The notes under the pieces are model-generated. The model saw only the letters and a list, made by a program, of their open reading frames with translations. It was not told the DNA's origin and made no database searches. From Sarcomyxa edulis (lineage: Eukaryota > Basidiomycota > Agaricomycetes > Agaricales > Mycenaceae): a stretch of DNA of 64,000 nucleotides. Position numbers and translations under genes: made by a program. Location: assembly GCA_009761415.1 (NCBI GenBank), contig QUOL01000013.1:610501-674500 (forward strand), given 5' to 3'. Below are positions 24,627-34,847 of the stretch, one piece after another; the stretch's first letter is position 1; each line of letters opens with the position of its first letter.

Positions 24627-25006
24627 ATGTCTACCTTCTCGAAATTTGCCTCTCGCGATGCTGTTGTTACGCAATTGTCTCCTTCCAGCGCTCCGACTAT
24701 GACTCACGGCGATTTGACTCCTGCCGTCTACAACCGTTGGGAAACGATGTGTAAACGTTACTTCGCTACCAAGAAGGTCCCCGCCGACGAGAAGGTCGGA
24801 CGCGTCATCTACAACCTCGAATCTCCCGCAATGATCGAATGGATCAATGTTGAAGAAGACAAATTGCTCGCGATGACTTTCGCTCAATTCTGTGTCGTTT
24901 TCAAGAAGGAGTGGTTCCCGAAGGATTGGGAAGACGCTGTTCGCGCCCGCATGATAGAAATGCAGGGTAAACGCGTTTTTTTCGACTGGCAGAACGCTGT
25001 TCGCGC
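24627..25006 (+). pseudogene. gag N-terminal part, severed by the nested element
   Basis: First 126 codons and two bases of the chromovirus gag, including a capsid-like segment (YNRWETMCKRYFATKKV, then PKDWEDAVRARM). In the present arrangement the frame reads about 27 codons into the inserted LTR and stops at 25086-25088. It belongs with the frame that resumes at 36715. The full gag-pol would be 1,561 codons, in frame across the insertion once the nested element is discounted. Confidence 0.85.
25003..25006 (+). repeat. left target-site duplication of the nested element
   Basis: gcgc, matched by gcgc at 36711-36714 just after the right 1,750-bp repeat. The surrounding gag codons need only one copy, which confirms that this is duplicated target. 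Confidence 0.85.
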
Positions 25007-25997
25007 TGTGAGGATGCCAACATCCCCAGCCAAGGAATCGACAACTATACAACAACCTACTCTTATGCGACTCCTCAGACATAGCTAACTACAGAGATAC
25101 TGGTGGCATCACCACAAACGACTTACTTTTCGAATGACCGGACACTGAAAGACACCAAGTACCCGCTACTTGACGGTTTCTCCCCGAAAGCGGCCTCTTC
25201 ATCCACTCACCAAACGCTAACCCGCCTTCGGTCACGTCTCAGAACGTTTCGGAATACTTGAAATCACACACGAACAACTTCTCCGAAGGAAATCTACCGC
25301 CAGAACCCAATTCCCTATCGTCGTTTCACCTGACCGAAGGCCCAATGTACTCGATCACCTCTCCGCAGCCCCCTAGATCCTTCGGACAGATCCCAAATCG
25401 TTTCAAGAGGCTCCCTTTCACCTCTAGAAGACCTCATCGAGAGATACTTCACCGACAAAACATTGCCACCAGTCGACATACCGCCAACGTGATGCTTGCT
25501 GCCCTGAGCTGTTCTTCCTATCAAATCGGACATATTCCCTTTACATTGTGATCTCAATTCACACCTTTCCATGCATCTGGACGCCTCGTTAAGACCTCCG
25601 TCCACCCTGACCAAGTGGTGCTACGGAATATTCTTCCCTCTGTGTTTATCACATGACACAGCACTTGTAAGCGAGGTATCGCCCGCTAACAAAGACACTA
25701 CAGGTCTCCGCCTAGCAACCCACATCAAATTCACTCTTCTCGGACAACTTTGGCCGTCGCATCTTGGAAAAAATCTATCGGAAGCTCCCCATCATCCTGC
25801 TCACTCGGACATGTTTCATCCCTTCACAAATTCACCTTGCAACGCTTTCAGAGAACACCTCAGGCCCTAACCTTTCACACTGAGCGAGGTTCGGACACAT
25901 CAAAACCAATACCGGATCTGTTTCATCATTGGAGATCTCGGGGACCTTGGGATGGCACTCGGGGTGAAGAATTAGGCAAGGACAGGGAAGGAATTCA

Positions 25998-26005
25998 TAT
26001 ATAAA
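25998..26005 (+). promoter_or_regulatory. TATA box inside the nested element's LTR
   Basis: TATATAAA about 1 kb into the LTR, in the element's sense direction. It probably sets the U3/R boundary near 26030. A second copy lies at 35952-35959 in the right LTR. Confidence 0.55.
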
Positions 26006-26220
26006 GTAGGATAGGACATGGAGAACGGTAGATAGAATCAGTGTGGACGAGAACCAGAGGAACACACCCGAATCGACCAACTACCCAGTCACTCTCTATA
26101 GGAATTCTATCTCTTTCTCATACTTCTGAAACCGAGACAAGGAAACGATTACAGGAGTCGGTCAAACAAAGAGAAAAGGACTTGATTCAGCCAGCAGTAC
26201 CACCCCCCGGAACAAAGGAA

Positions 26221-26527
26221 GCTCTCCGAAATCAGTCCAGAGCTGTCCGAAACCCTCGAAGCTCTCCGAAATCAGTTCAGAGCTGTCCGAAACCTTCGAT
26301 AGCCCTCCGAAGACGTTTTATAGTTATACAAAGCATCGGTCAGCTCACCAAAAGCTGTCCGAGGCCCTCGTAGGTTCTCCAAGATCGAACTTATAGCTGT
26401 CCGAAGCCCTCGATAGCTCTCCGAAGACGTTTTATAAGCCGTCCGAAGCATCGATCAGCTCTCCGAAAGCTGTCCGAGGCCTTCGTAGGTTTTCCAAGAA
26501 CGAACCTATAGCTGTCCGAAGCCTCTA
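26221..26527 (+). repeat. degenerate CCGA-centred repeat block in the LTR
   Basis: About a dozen imperfect copies of words such as agctctccgaa and agctgtccgaag, arranged in longer units that include tccgaagacgttttata twice. The same block is at 36175-36481 in the right LTR. Confidence 0.7.
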
Positions 26528-26758
26528 AACGGCCTACCGAGAACAATCCTACAAGTCCGAAGCTTACCTTACACCTCATCATCTCATACCCACCTCACCA
26601 TCGTTTTACGAACACATTATCCAAACACAAGTCACTGGGCATTAGGATTACTCGCTACGTAAAATCCCCTCCGAGAAAACGTCACCTTACCCCCTAGAGG
26701 CGAACTTTAGTTAGGAGTCTAGCACATCTACTCCTAGCGCCGCAGTCCTCATCACAAC

Positions 26759-26776
26759 TGGAGCCCACCGCGAGGG
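26759..26776 (+). other. candidate primer-binding site of the nested element
   Basis: TGGAGCCCACCGCGAGGG starts two bases after the LTR end. TGG can pair with the CCA end of a tRNA, but I cannot assign which tRNA. Confidence 0.45.
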
Positions 26777-27106
26777 GAATTGAAAGCCTCTTCTTAGGCC
26801 TTCCAAATACCGCGATTATCCGTTAAAATATCCATAAAACAACCCCTCCAAAGAAACCGCTCCGTTCACCGCTACTACCATCGATAAATCACAGATGGGT
26901 CTCATCCCAGACGCTTTCTTCCGACCATAGACATCACGCATAAAGAACTACTTCTCTACCCTATCCACAGACACTACTTCCAACGACTATATTAAAACGG
27001 ATATACGTCTCTCGGTGTCCGAAATTAAAGAAACAGAATTGTGGTTTATTCTCTTATAAATTACATAGGGAACAAAAATATTACTTTCAATAACCGATCT
27101 ACTATT
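26777..27106. other. nested element interior, no gene
   Basis: AT-richer spacer between the candidate primer-binding site and the 3' end of the Zn2Cys6-like gene. Nothing recognised. Confidence 0.4.
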
Positions 27107-28864
27107 TTACACGGAATCGGCCTGCTCCTCCTCAAAAATAAACCCGTACTGGTCCTCAACTTGCGATATAGCGGCATCGATAACACCCGACAGCTGATCA
27201 CGGATGACAGGAGCGAGCTTACCAAAAACCTCGACACCAGCGGCGCCATCGAGTATCCTGACCTTCAACCCGTCAACCACTGACTTCCATTTTTCCCGAC
27301 GACCTGTGGCCTGAGGAACGGACGAGGGATTGATCGAAGAGGGTTCAGGAGCACCGAATGGCTCAACAATACCCGTGTCATCAAAATCTTCGGATCGACC
27401 CGTGGCTCCTTGCTGAAGGATGGTCCTACGGGTTTCGGGCATATGCATCTCGCCGAAAGAGATTGGAGCATCGGAGAAGGCGCCGCTGGACGCTGGCTCG
27501 ACAACATAACGATCACCGACGGGTTTGGGTACTACAAGTAAGGAAGACAGCGGTAAATTCGAGAAAAACACGTTTTTTGAGGAAAAAAGAAAACATACCA
27601 CGAATTTTTAAAGGCGCCAACCGGGATCTCTCGACATCGACCGGCGAAACCTCACGGGCTTTTCCCTTCCCTTTGTCCCTCGGAGGTATTTCCTGCCGCC
27701 TGTTGATAATCGAAGGACCAGGAAGACTGTCGGAGGTTTCGGATACGGGAGCAACCTTCTTTGGGGCAATAACGATTTCCCCCAGTTCGATGGCGCGGGT
27801 AAGATCGAGAAGACCCTCGTCCTCGTGAATATCGCAGCCGGTCCTCCGAGCAAAGCATCTGTCGCAGGCGTGACTACGATGCCCATTACAAGTAACGTTG
27901 TGCTTGATACACCTGCTACAACGCCAGTCCTGTAAAATGGGGATTTTAGAGCTAGAAAGAAGAATGGAAGAGAAAAAATGTACCAGGTGGCGGACGAGAT
28001 AAGGCTGCTGGGCCTTGAGGATACGACCGGCTCTTTTCGAAGAAATACCTGGGGGTTTTTTGATAGGAACCGCGCGAGTCGCTGAAGGAGGAAGGACTAC
28101 GGGCCTGATACGAGGATGGACGATGTCTGTGTCGGACTCTTCCCTTGCGCGTTTAACACCCCGAGGATACCTGATTCTTACCTCGGGGGACGGGACATTT
28201 CCCTCTGAACCTTCAGGGTTAACAAGACTCGAAGGACCGGTAGTCACGAGAGGTAGGTCTGCCGGGTGAATGGTGGCGGCGCTACCGAGATTGACGTCCG
28301 CGTCCTCGGCTGGAAGAAAACAAATTGGAACCGGTGAATAAAAAATAAGGAAGGATTAGGAACGAACTCACCGAGCTCATCGATCTCATCCTCGGACAAG
28401 TTTGGGAAATGAGACGTTCCCAGTATTTCTTCAAAGCTACCGTACCACGGAGCGGGAGTTTCCTCCTTCGCGGGAAGGAAAAGGGGAGTGTGGCGAGGAG
28501 GCAGGTTGTACTCGAGAGCCTCTAAAAAGAAGTCGGGAATGATGACGAGCTGACGAACGAAGCCGATAATATCGTCGTCCAAAGTAGGGAACTCGTCGAA
28601 AGCTGGAGGAAATGGAGGCGTCCACCCAATGTGTAGGAAAGCCACACAAGCTGAGTGGAGCTCCTCGCGACTTCTCGCGGTAGCCGGACGGAGCGCCTCG
28701 ATCAGACCATACTCGGCGCCTGAAATCCTCCGTGTCGACCTCATAGAGGCCGAAACCTGTGCTGGAACCTTGGTGGTAGGAAGGCCACCGGATAGCGCGA
28801 GGTTGAAGGCCTCAGAGAACGTAAAATCGGGAGCGACTTGTGACGTGGACGACGATAGAGGCAT
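27107..28864 (-). CDS. Zn2Cys6-like protein carried by the nested element
   Basis: Unknown function. Exons (minus): 28864-28372, 28309-27984, 27929-27599, 27531-27107; 524 residues. Residues about 274-302 hold six cysteines spaced C-x2-C-x6-C-x7-C-x2-C-x6-C (CSRCIKHNVTC ... CDRCFARRTGC), which fits the fungal Zn(II)2Cys6 binuclear cluster; the exon begins just before it. The cluster is internal, whereas in most Zn2Cys6 regulators it is near the N-terminus. Basic stretches flank it (RGVKRAREES, RDKGKGKAREV) and the C-terminal 80 residues look helical. DNA or RNA binding is therefore possible. It lies last in the antisense series. I see no TATA box close upstream, so an upstream non-coding exon is possible. 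Confidence 0.7.
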
Positions 28865-29680
28865 GGGAATAGTCTTAGGAGGTAATGGGAGAGGTGATCG
28901 AGACGCGTTTGGTGCTGGAAAAATGGTGGGCAGAGGGCGACTGAGATTTGATCGATAAAGTTCGAAAGTGATTCCATACCTCGGCGATCTCGTTTCGGGT
29001 ATCTCCAGGCACGTGTCGATCTAATCGCGCTTCGCATCTCGCGGCGGCACCAAACAAAGGAGAGGCCGATGCCAAACACCCACTGGTAACCGAAGGATCG
29101 GACAGCCTAAAGGAGATCGGGCTCGATCACATCGAAAAACGAAGAAAGTCGAGACCGGAGAACGACAATCATGGAGATAAAAATCGTCGGAGCAAGCATA
29201 TCCAGGCGAACAAGCACGATTGGAAATGAAATAATGGAAGTCATCGAACATAAAAAGTTAAGGGTTAAACGGTACCCAGGAAGTCAATAAGAAGAACGAA
29301 CGATTAAAGCAAGCACGAAACGGACAAGTTTGCGCCATGGGAGTCATAAACCCATAACGGATAGAGAGCGACGGCTCTCCTGTACACAGTGACGAAATAC
29401 TGCGAAAAGACACGGACGACAAACGATCGAAAGAAATTGGAAGAAAACGACTATGCGGGGTTCGGAGACGGTAGATCTGGCTGGCCAGCGGATCTACTGA
29501 CGCAGACCGAACCCAATTATGCGCTGATATGATTAAAAGTATGCAACTCACAACGTTTTACAGATTTACGAGGAGACCGAGACGCTGGGTCTCACACTAT
29601 GCAAAATTATGAACGAATTATGCGCCTGTTATCAGGCATTTATTTTACAGAAACAAGGAATCGGAAACTCATCGGACGGT
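28865..29680. other. nested element interior, unassigned
   Basis: Between the Zn2Cys6-like gene and paralogue E. Short frames on both strands, Arg/Ser-rich in translation, none with a domain. May hold promoter or 5' untranslated exon of the Zn2Cys6-like gene. Confidence 0.35.
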
Positions 29681-30616
29681 CTACAGAATGGTAGTATCAG
29701 GTACCGCTCCAGCTCCTCGACGATTAGCCCTTGCCCCTCCGCGACCTCTCCCACGCGTCGCAGCGTTCCGAGGATCTACCTGTCCGAAAGCTCCAGGGCC
29801 GAAATGAACTTGGTGGAGGCCTCCGAGACGAGGATCGGGAACGTCTCCGTGAAGACGGACCTCTTCAAAGCCCTCTTTCACGGGAAACCTCGCAACGAAG
29901 GGGACAAGAGGATATTGAGGAGCAGGAAGAACAGGATTGGGAACGAAAGCCGCCCGCAATCTGAGCAGGTCGTTAACTTGCTGCTGCTTCATTTCGGGGA
30001 GCACGCCGTACACGTTGTACGTATCGGACGACTCAAATCCATCGAAATCCAGGGCAGTTCCGACGTATCCGACCTAGAAAAAGACGAAAAGAAATAAATC
30101 AACGAAGAATGAGAACCAAGAAATATGTAAAACGTGCCTGGGCAACCATCTCGCTCTTCACCGACGACAAAAGATACCCAACGTTCCTAACGTTGACCGC
30201 AACGTAGTCCCCCTCGAAACCAAAGTTCTTCAGAAAGAACTCGAGCATGGCGACGGTAGTGGTGGCTTGAGCGGGAATTGGAATGGTATCCCAAGAACCT
30301 GATTTAATGGCTTCGGAGGCTCGGAGCTTCATAGCTTGATGCTGGACGGACGATGTTGAAAGAGGAACGATGAAGGAAAAACAAGCGAGCCGCTTACTAC
30401 GTAATTGACGATCCGGGTGAGGAGGGTCCTGACCCAGAGCCTTTCCTCGAGAGGAACGTCCGTCGGACACCTTCCATTAACGGAGAGATGAACGATGCCT
30501 AGGAGGCTACGAATTGACCGAGACCAGATGGTGGTCGGAGACCTCTCATTCTCGAGGTCGGGATCCTGGGGATTTTCGGGAAAGCGATTTGCAGACAAAC
30601 GGAGAATAAAGGACAT
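29681..30616 (-). CDS. paralogue E of the antisense gene family
   Basis: Unknown function, 271 residues. Exons (minus): 30616-30398, 30341-30138, 30073-29681. Exon 1 holds the family box around IWSRSIRSLLGIV; exon 2 starts after the phase-0 intron shared by all five paralogues and contains the box IPIPAQATTTVAMLEFFL, equivalent to the P-S-E box of the others. The second intron appears to use a GC donor (cag|GCACGT) with acceptor ctag: only this joins MVAQ to VGYVGTALDF in frame. The unique third exon ends in an Arg/Gly-rich tail (RGRGRGGARANRRGAG) that could bind RNA. TATATAAA lies 52 bp upstream of the ATG. Confidence 0.65.
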
Positions 30617-30667
30617 CGTTGATGGAACTTTACTGACTTAAGGATCAGAGCAAACAATTCGGGGAGG

Positions 30668-30675
30668 TTTATATA
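30668..30675 (-). promoter_or_regulatory. TATA box of paralogue E
   Basis: TATATAAA on the minus strand, 52 bp before the ATG. Confidence 0.5.
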
Positions 30676-30717
30676 TGCAGACTACAATAAGCGGCATATG
30701 ATTCTGGGAGCGTTACT

Positions 30718-31436
30718 TTACTCCGTCGTTTCCTCCTCCGACCCTGGCCAGTCCTCCGCGTCGCTATATCCTGCACCTTCGGACTCCCCCTCGACTACGA
30801 CAACGCGCTTAGGTACGACCCTTTCGAGGAGATCGAGACGGATCGATCTGGTCATCGCGCTTTCCAACGCGGCATCCCCGGGCTTCTCGTACTCCGGCCA
30901 ATCGAAGGCATCTTCAGCCGACGCGTAAGCCGCCAGGGCGCGTATGCTAAGCTCGGTAAGAGCTCGGACGGCTTCGACCTCCCAATGAATGGGGCTTGCT
31001 GGCTGAATTCGGACAGCCCGACAAATCAAGCGCAAATGGCTAATCGTTCTATTCATCTCGGACGGAATCATGTATAAACGCCTGTCCTGCTTGTTCAGCT
31101 CCTGCCACTGGCTGTGGAAATGGACCTGTTACCGATCAAGTGAAAACCCGTTAAACAATGAGATCGCTAAGGGTCGAGTTTAGACCAACGTACCGCGAGG
31201 AGCAACACGATTTGCGCATTGCAGTAGTAGGGAACCCTCTCGCGACCAGTTAAAGCTACGAAGTAGCCATCGGGCCCGAGTTCACGGAATATAAAATCGG
31301 CAACGAGGCCGACAGCGGGGCGCAGGAGGCACCTGAGATAGTGAATCATTCCGTCACGATCAAGGATATCGAACGTTGCTGCCTCTTGGGCAAGAGTGTT
31401 CAAAAGGACTTGGTGTAGGGGTTCCATAATTTTCAT
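30718..31436 (-). CDS. paralogue D of the antisense gene family
   Basis: Unknown function, 216 residues from exons 31436-31194 and 31125-30718 (minus). Exon 1 has the first family box (HYLRCLLRPAVGLVADFIF). The intron is phase 0 after codon 81, at the place seen in the other paralogues. Exon 2 has the second box (YMIPSEMNRTISHLRLI) and the third (FDWPEYEKPG), then an acidic C-terminus (AEDWPGSEEETTE). The family looks helical and globular with no signal peptide or membrane segment. A TATA box lies 41 bp upstream, so it appears to have its own promoter rather than depending on read-through. Confidence 0.65.
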
Positions 31437-31476
31437 GGGCTCTGCGGTGACCCGTACGGAGGAATTGATTCACCCT

Positions 31477-31483
31477 CTTTATA
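31477..31483 (-). promoter_or_regulatory. TATA box of paralogue D
   Basis: TATAAAG on the minus strand, 41 bp before the ATG. A GTCCGA word, as in the LTR repeat block, lies about 30 bp further upstream. Confidence 0.5.
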
Positions 31484-31521
31484 CTAAAAATATCGCGCTA
31501 TTCAGCTATCGGACACCCCTT

Positions 31522-32117
31522 CTACTTGCCCGTACCCTCCCCTGCCAACCGTATCACGAACTCCGGAAATTCCACGGCAACTGCCTCTCGGTGCATTACA
31601 GGGACGATAGACCAAAGGAACTCCTTCGTTAAATCCTTCCTCTTCACAAGTACATCCTCATCGTACCCGAGCTCAACTCCGTGATGGATAAGGAATAGCT
31701 GCACCATGCTTGCGAGGCGCAACGCTTCTGACGGAACCACGGCCTCGTCCCCTCGGCCAATTGCCGTCACCCTATCCCTAAACCGTAGAATGGCATCCTA
31801 GAAGACGTAAGGTTAACACTCCGAAGCTCACCGAGTGAAACACGGACGCCTACCAAATGATCCAACACGATGCGGAACCAGCCTTTCGTCTCGCTCCATA
31901 TGATTGGTTCAACAGTGTCTCTTGGGGAACTCGTTATAAGATAAGCCGCGTACCCCCGCTCGACGATCTCCACCATAGGGCGGAGGCGGAATCGAAGGAA
32001 GTTTGTAAAGCCCTCGGTAGGAGCGAAATCCCCGGCAAGAACTTCAGGAGGATGAGCGTACGACAAAAACTCGTCTCGGAGGGCTTGAGTAAACGATGAA
32101 CTAACGACATGCGACAT
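31522..32117 (-). CDS. paralogue C of the antisense gene family
   Basis: Unknown function, 179 residues from exons 32117-31854 and 31797-31522 (minus). Exon 1 carries FTNFLRFRLRPMVEIVERGY, the clearest form of the first family box. The phase-0 intron follows codon 88. Exon 2 carries the second box VVPSEALRLASMVQLFL, then a DE-rich turn (GYDEDVLVKRKDL) and the third box (VEFPEFVIRLAG). With B it is the most compact pair of the family and best defines the shared core. Confidence 0.68.
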
Positions 32118-32159
32118 TTTGGCTGGAATAACGATGGCTATCCTGCGCCAGCTGGCGTT

Positions 32160-32166
32160 CTTTATA
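32160..32166 (-). promoter_or_regulatory. TATA box of paralogue C
   Basis: TATAAAG on the minus strand, 43 bp before the ATG, with GTCCGA just upstream. Confidence 0.5.
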
Positions 32167-33180
32167 CCTCATCGGACTTAGGACTGACGTCTCGGACCGA
32201 TAAGAGGTGTCCGAACGGACTCCGTGCAGCCACTGTTAACCGTTGGATTTTCCGGACCGTGCCTTATCAGAAGCAGTAAAGACGCATGTTCTTCGGTATA
32301 GATGCTCACGGAACGATTGCGAATGCCACATGCAAAAGAACACGAGCTGGCCGCCACGTCGCGCCGCTACCCTGGGACCATCTTTTCGACTATTGTCGCA
32401 GGTCCTTGCCTCACCTGATACACTTCGCCGTGTCTCGTTCCTTCGCGAAGATTTCGCAAGATCGCGGTCACATCACCCGCACACGTATTAACCCGCACAG
32501 TCTCAACTGCGCCGTAAGAACAACGACGATCAGGACGCAAGCCACCTCGATCTAAACGGCCATGACTTCATGAAGCCACTGGCGCTTGACGGCTGTCGGC
32601 TTTGAGCGCTGTAGAAATGCAACTGCATCATCTTGAAGAAGAGAACAGCATCTTGCGCCGGCCGAGTTATTGAACGGGACGAGAAGATCATCCTGACATC
32701 GCATATCGGCGAGGCTACGGAAGAACGAAATGATGACCAGGCCACTGAGCGATATAGCGAAACTGTAAAGGAGAAAAGCTCTGAAAGCATTAATAACCTC
32801 TCTCCGTTCTCATCTCACTCGCCTTCCCTCTGAACTTTCCTCTCATCAAGAGCCGCTGACTGAGTTACGAACTGTCCGCGATTCAAAATGTCTGCGCACA
32901 GCGGGTGGAATCATCGGACATCGGTACCCTTTATAAAGGAGGTTGGGAGGCTGCCCGAGACCGTCGTTGCCCTCCGAACCGACAGGGCATTCCATAAACT
33001 ACAAGATATTCAAACGCGGCACGCGAAAGGAGTGTTTATCCGTTAAAGTACCAACGATGACAAAAAACCCCTCGGTCACATCCAGGAAAGCTTCCCCGCT
33101 ACGCGTGCGTTCTGAAATGCGAATTTCCGACTATTAGTATCCCTCTGAGGGGCCCAAAGAACGAGACCGACGGCGCCTGC
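32167..33180. other. nested element interior between paralogues B and C
   Basis: The minus strand shows no family member here. On the plus strand several adjacent frames between 32243 and 32833 stay open for 60-90 codons with gene-like composition, but I could not join them convincingly. A palindromic ctttataaag lies near 32933. A decayed or plus-strand gene is possible. Confidence 0.35.
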
Positions 33181-33767
33181 TTACCAGAACACCAGGTCCT
33201 CAAATTCGGGATACTCCTTTGCCCCGCCAGTCAATGAAGCGTTAACGTCGGCCTCATCTTTTAGTGACTGAAGCATTTCCCTCCTCTGACCGACGCTGCT
33301 GAGGGCCCAGTCCCCGTGAAATCCGACCTTGTCATAAACGATAAGACTGAACTCCATCATACGGGATACCTCTGAAGGAATTTTAAATTCGGCGGCGTTG
33401 GCATCGGTCCTGGCCCGCTGACGGTATGCAACGATGAGTTCCTGCGCAGAAGGATTTTTTTTAGTATCTCTGCGTTGCCCCGCTGAACAACGGTGGAAGC
33501 CCGTACAACGTTCTCGACGAAAAACCGCATAAGCCGCCTCGACAGCGTATACTGCCCGATAACGCTATCGGTGTCATCGGGAAATGCTGTCACCCTATGG
33601 GGAAGCGTCGCCTGGATGACACCGAACATCATACGGAGGCGTTTGCGGAAGAATCCATCGAAGCCCTCGTGCGGATAGAAGACGGGTCGAATGAAGGACG
33701 GGACGTTCAGCGTCATGAAGTAGTCGCAGAGTCTCTCGCGAGCCATTTGCATACTGCGGGCAGGCAT
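33181..33767 (-). CDS. paralogue B of the antisense gene family
   Basis: Unknown function, 173 residues from exons 33767-33507 and 33441-33181 (minus). Read without splicing, the first frame stops at 33357 and hides the homology. With the intron (donor GTACGG, acceptor gcgcag) exon 2 supplies the box KIPSEVSRMMEFSLIV and the third box KEYPEFEDLVFW, matching paralogue C in order and spacing. Exon 1 has FDGFFRKRLRMMFGVIQ, the first family box. The intron is again phase 0, after codon 87. The open frame extends five codons upstream of the ATG. TATAAA lies 30 bp upstream. Confidence 0.66.
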
Positions 33768-33796
33768 TTCGATTTTCAACACGAAAGGACTCGTCG

Positions 33797-33802
33797 TTTA
33801 TA
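33797..33802 (-). promoter_or_regulatory. TATA box of paralogue B
   Basis: TATAAA on the minus strand, 30 bp before the ATG; closer than in the other paralogues, so the true start may be downstream. Confidence 0.4.
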
Positions 33803-33862
33803 TGTACATGATGACTGCATGCCCTCGATCACCTCTCCGAACCCTTCCCTCTTCTTGCCGCC

Positions 33863-34801
33863 TCATGCCCCCGACAAATTGTTTAGTCCCTGTTCGATAA
33901 TCGCCGCCCCGCCAATCAAACCGTTCCTCTCCTCTTCGGATAACGTCTCCAAAAGCAGGCGAAATGCCCCGTGTGTTGCCAAGCTTGCGAGTGGCTGGAC
34001 TGTACCTCTCCGATCAGCTCGTTGCCGCACCGCTAAAGTGTCAGAATTCTTACCGGACAAGGCCCTTTCTACCTCGGCCACCTCCATTTCTTCGTCCCCG
34101 TCGTCCGTTGCAATACTTATGACGGATATGCCTTCGTCTTCGTTGTTAGCCGGATTTTCTTCCCCCTCGAGGCTGTTGCCCCTGTCCGTACTAATCGTAC
34201 CATCTCGATGAACCCTGGGACCGCTGTATGGATGCTTCTTCAACACGGCATGCGCATGGAACCGACCACGCGGGTCCGCCTCGATATAATCGAAAGCGAC
34301 GCCAAATGTCGATCGGCGGGCATATTCTTCTATGAAGTACAAGATAACGTCGATCTTATGTGCCTCGTCCTCGTCCTGATCCCCGGAAAACCCTACGACG
34401 TGGACACATCGCTGCACCTGGTAAACGGCGGTCACTGCTTCCTTGGGAAACGGCTCCGTGGTATCGTCCATGCACCTCCCCTTCAGTACCCATCTAAGTC
34501 TGAGCATGAATACCTTAACCTTCGCAATTAGCACGGACCCCCTGAAAGGCGCACACGCACTCACCATGTGCTGGCACAAGATTTTAACGTGCTTTCTCAA
34601 CGTGTATACACCGTGACTCGAGAACTCCGGAAGGAGAACGTCCGCCACAGCATCTTGAAAAATGCAGCTGACGACTAGGTGAACCATGGGACGGATATTG
34701 TTACGCAGGTATCCGAGGAAAGTTGCCATCGTAATATCGCCATCTATCCCGTCCAGATCGAGGCAACGCGTAAAGAAGAGTTCTTTTGCTATGGGATCCA
34801 T
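33863..34801 (-). CDS. paralogue A of the antisense gene family
   Basis: Unknown function, 297 residues from exons 34801-34565 and 34519-33863 (minus). The 45-bp intron is a multiple of three and open, so the unspliced frame also reads through, but GTGAGT and a gcgaag acceptor sit exactly where the other four paralogues have their phase-0 intron. First box: FLGYLRNNIRPMVHLVVSCI. Second box: PFPKEAVTAVYQVQRCVHVV, followed by GDQDEDEAHK. The C-terminal 120 residues are unique, acidic in the middle (ISIATDDGDEEMEVAEVE) and unlike the rest. First gene of the antisense series, reading from the right LTR. Confidence 0.66.
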   Translation of the reverse strand: MDPIAKELFFTRCLDLDGIDGDITMATFLGYLRNNIRPMVHLVVSCIFQDAVADVLLPEFSSHGVYTLRKHVKILCQHMVSACAPFRGSVLIAKVKVFMLRLRWVLKGRCMDDTTEPFPKEAVTAVYQVQRCVHVVGFSGDQDEDEAHKIDVILYFIEEYARRSTFGVAFDYIEADPRGRFHAHAVLKKHPYSGPRVHRDGTISTDRGNSLEGEENPANNEDEGISVISIATDDGDEEMEVAEVERALSGKNSDTLAVRQRADRRGTVQPLASLATHGAFRLLLETLSEEERNGLIGGAAIIEQGLNNLSGA

Positions 34802-34847
34802 TTGGCTTGTTGCTTTCAGGAAAGCCCTGGCTGTCTTGACCTTGGGA

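Larger units (their letters stand above)
25007..26756 (+). repeat. left LTR of the nested element (1,750 bp)
   Basis: Same length and, wherever I compared, the same sequence as the right copy; all open frames inside the two copies translate identically. These frames (up to 110 codons) are not supported as genes. Confidence 0.9.

Noticed and set aside
25258..26582. Open frames inside the 1,750-bp repeats (up to 110 codons)
   Set aside because: They overlap on both strands, lack splice support and lie in an LTR; identity in both copies only reflects LTR identity.
33357..33782. Unspliced 141-codon reading of paralogue B
   Set aside because: It loses the conserved second and third family boxes; splicing at GTACGG/gcgcag restores them.
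34520..34564. Reading paralogue A as a single exon
   Set aside because: The 45-bp stretch is open and a multiple of three, but it has good splice sites at the family's conserved intron position.
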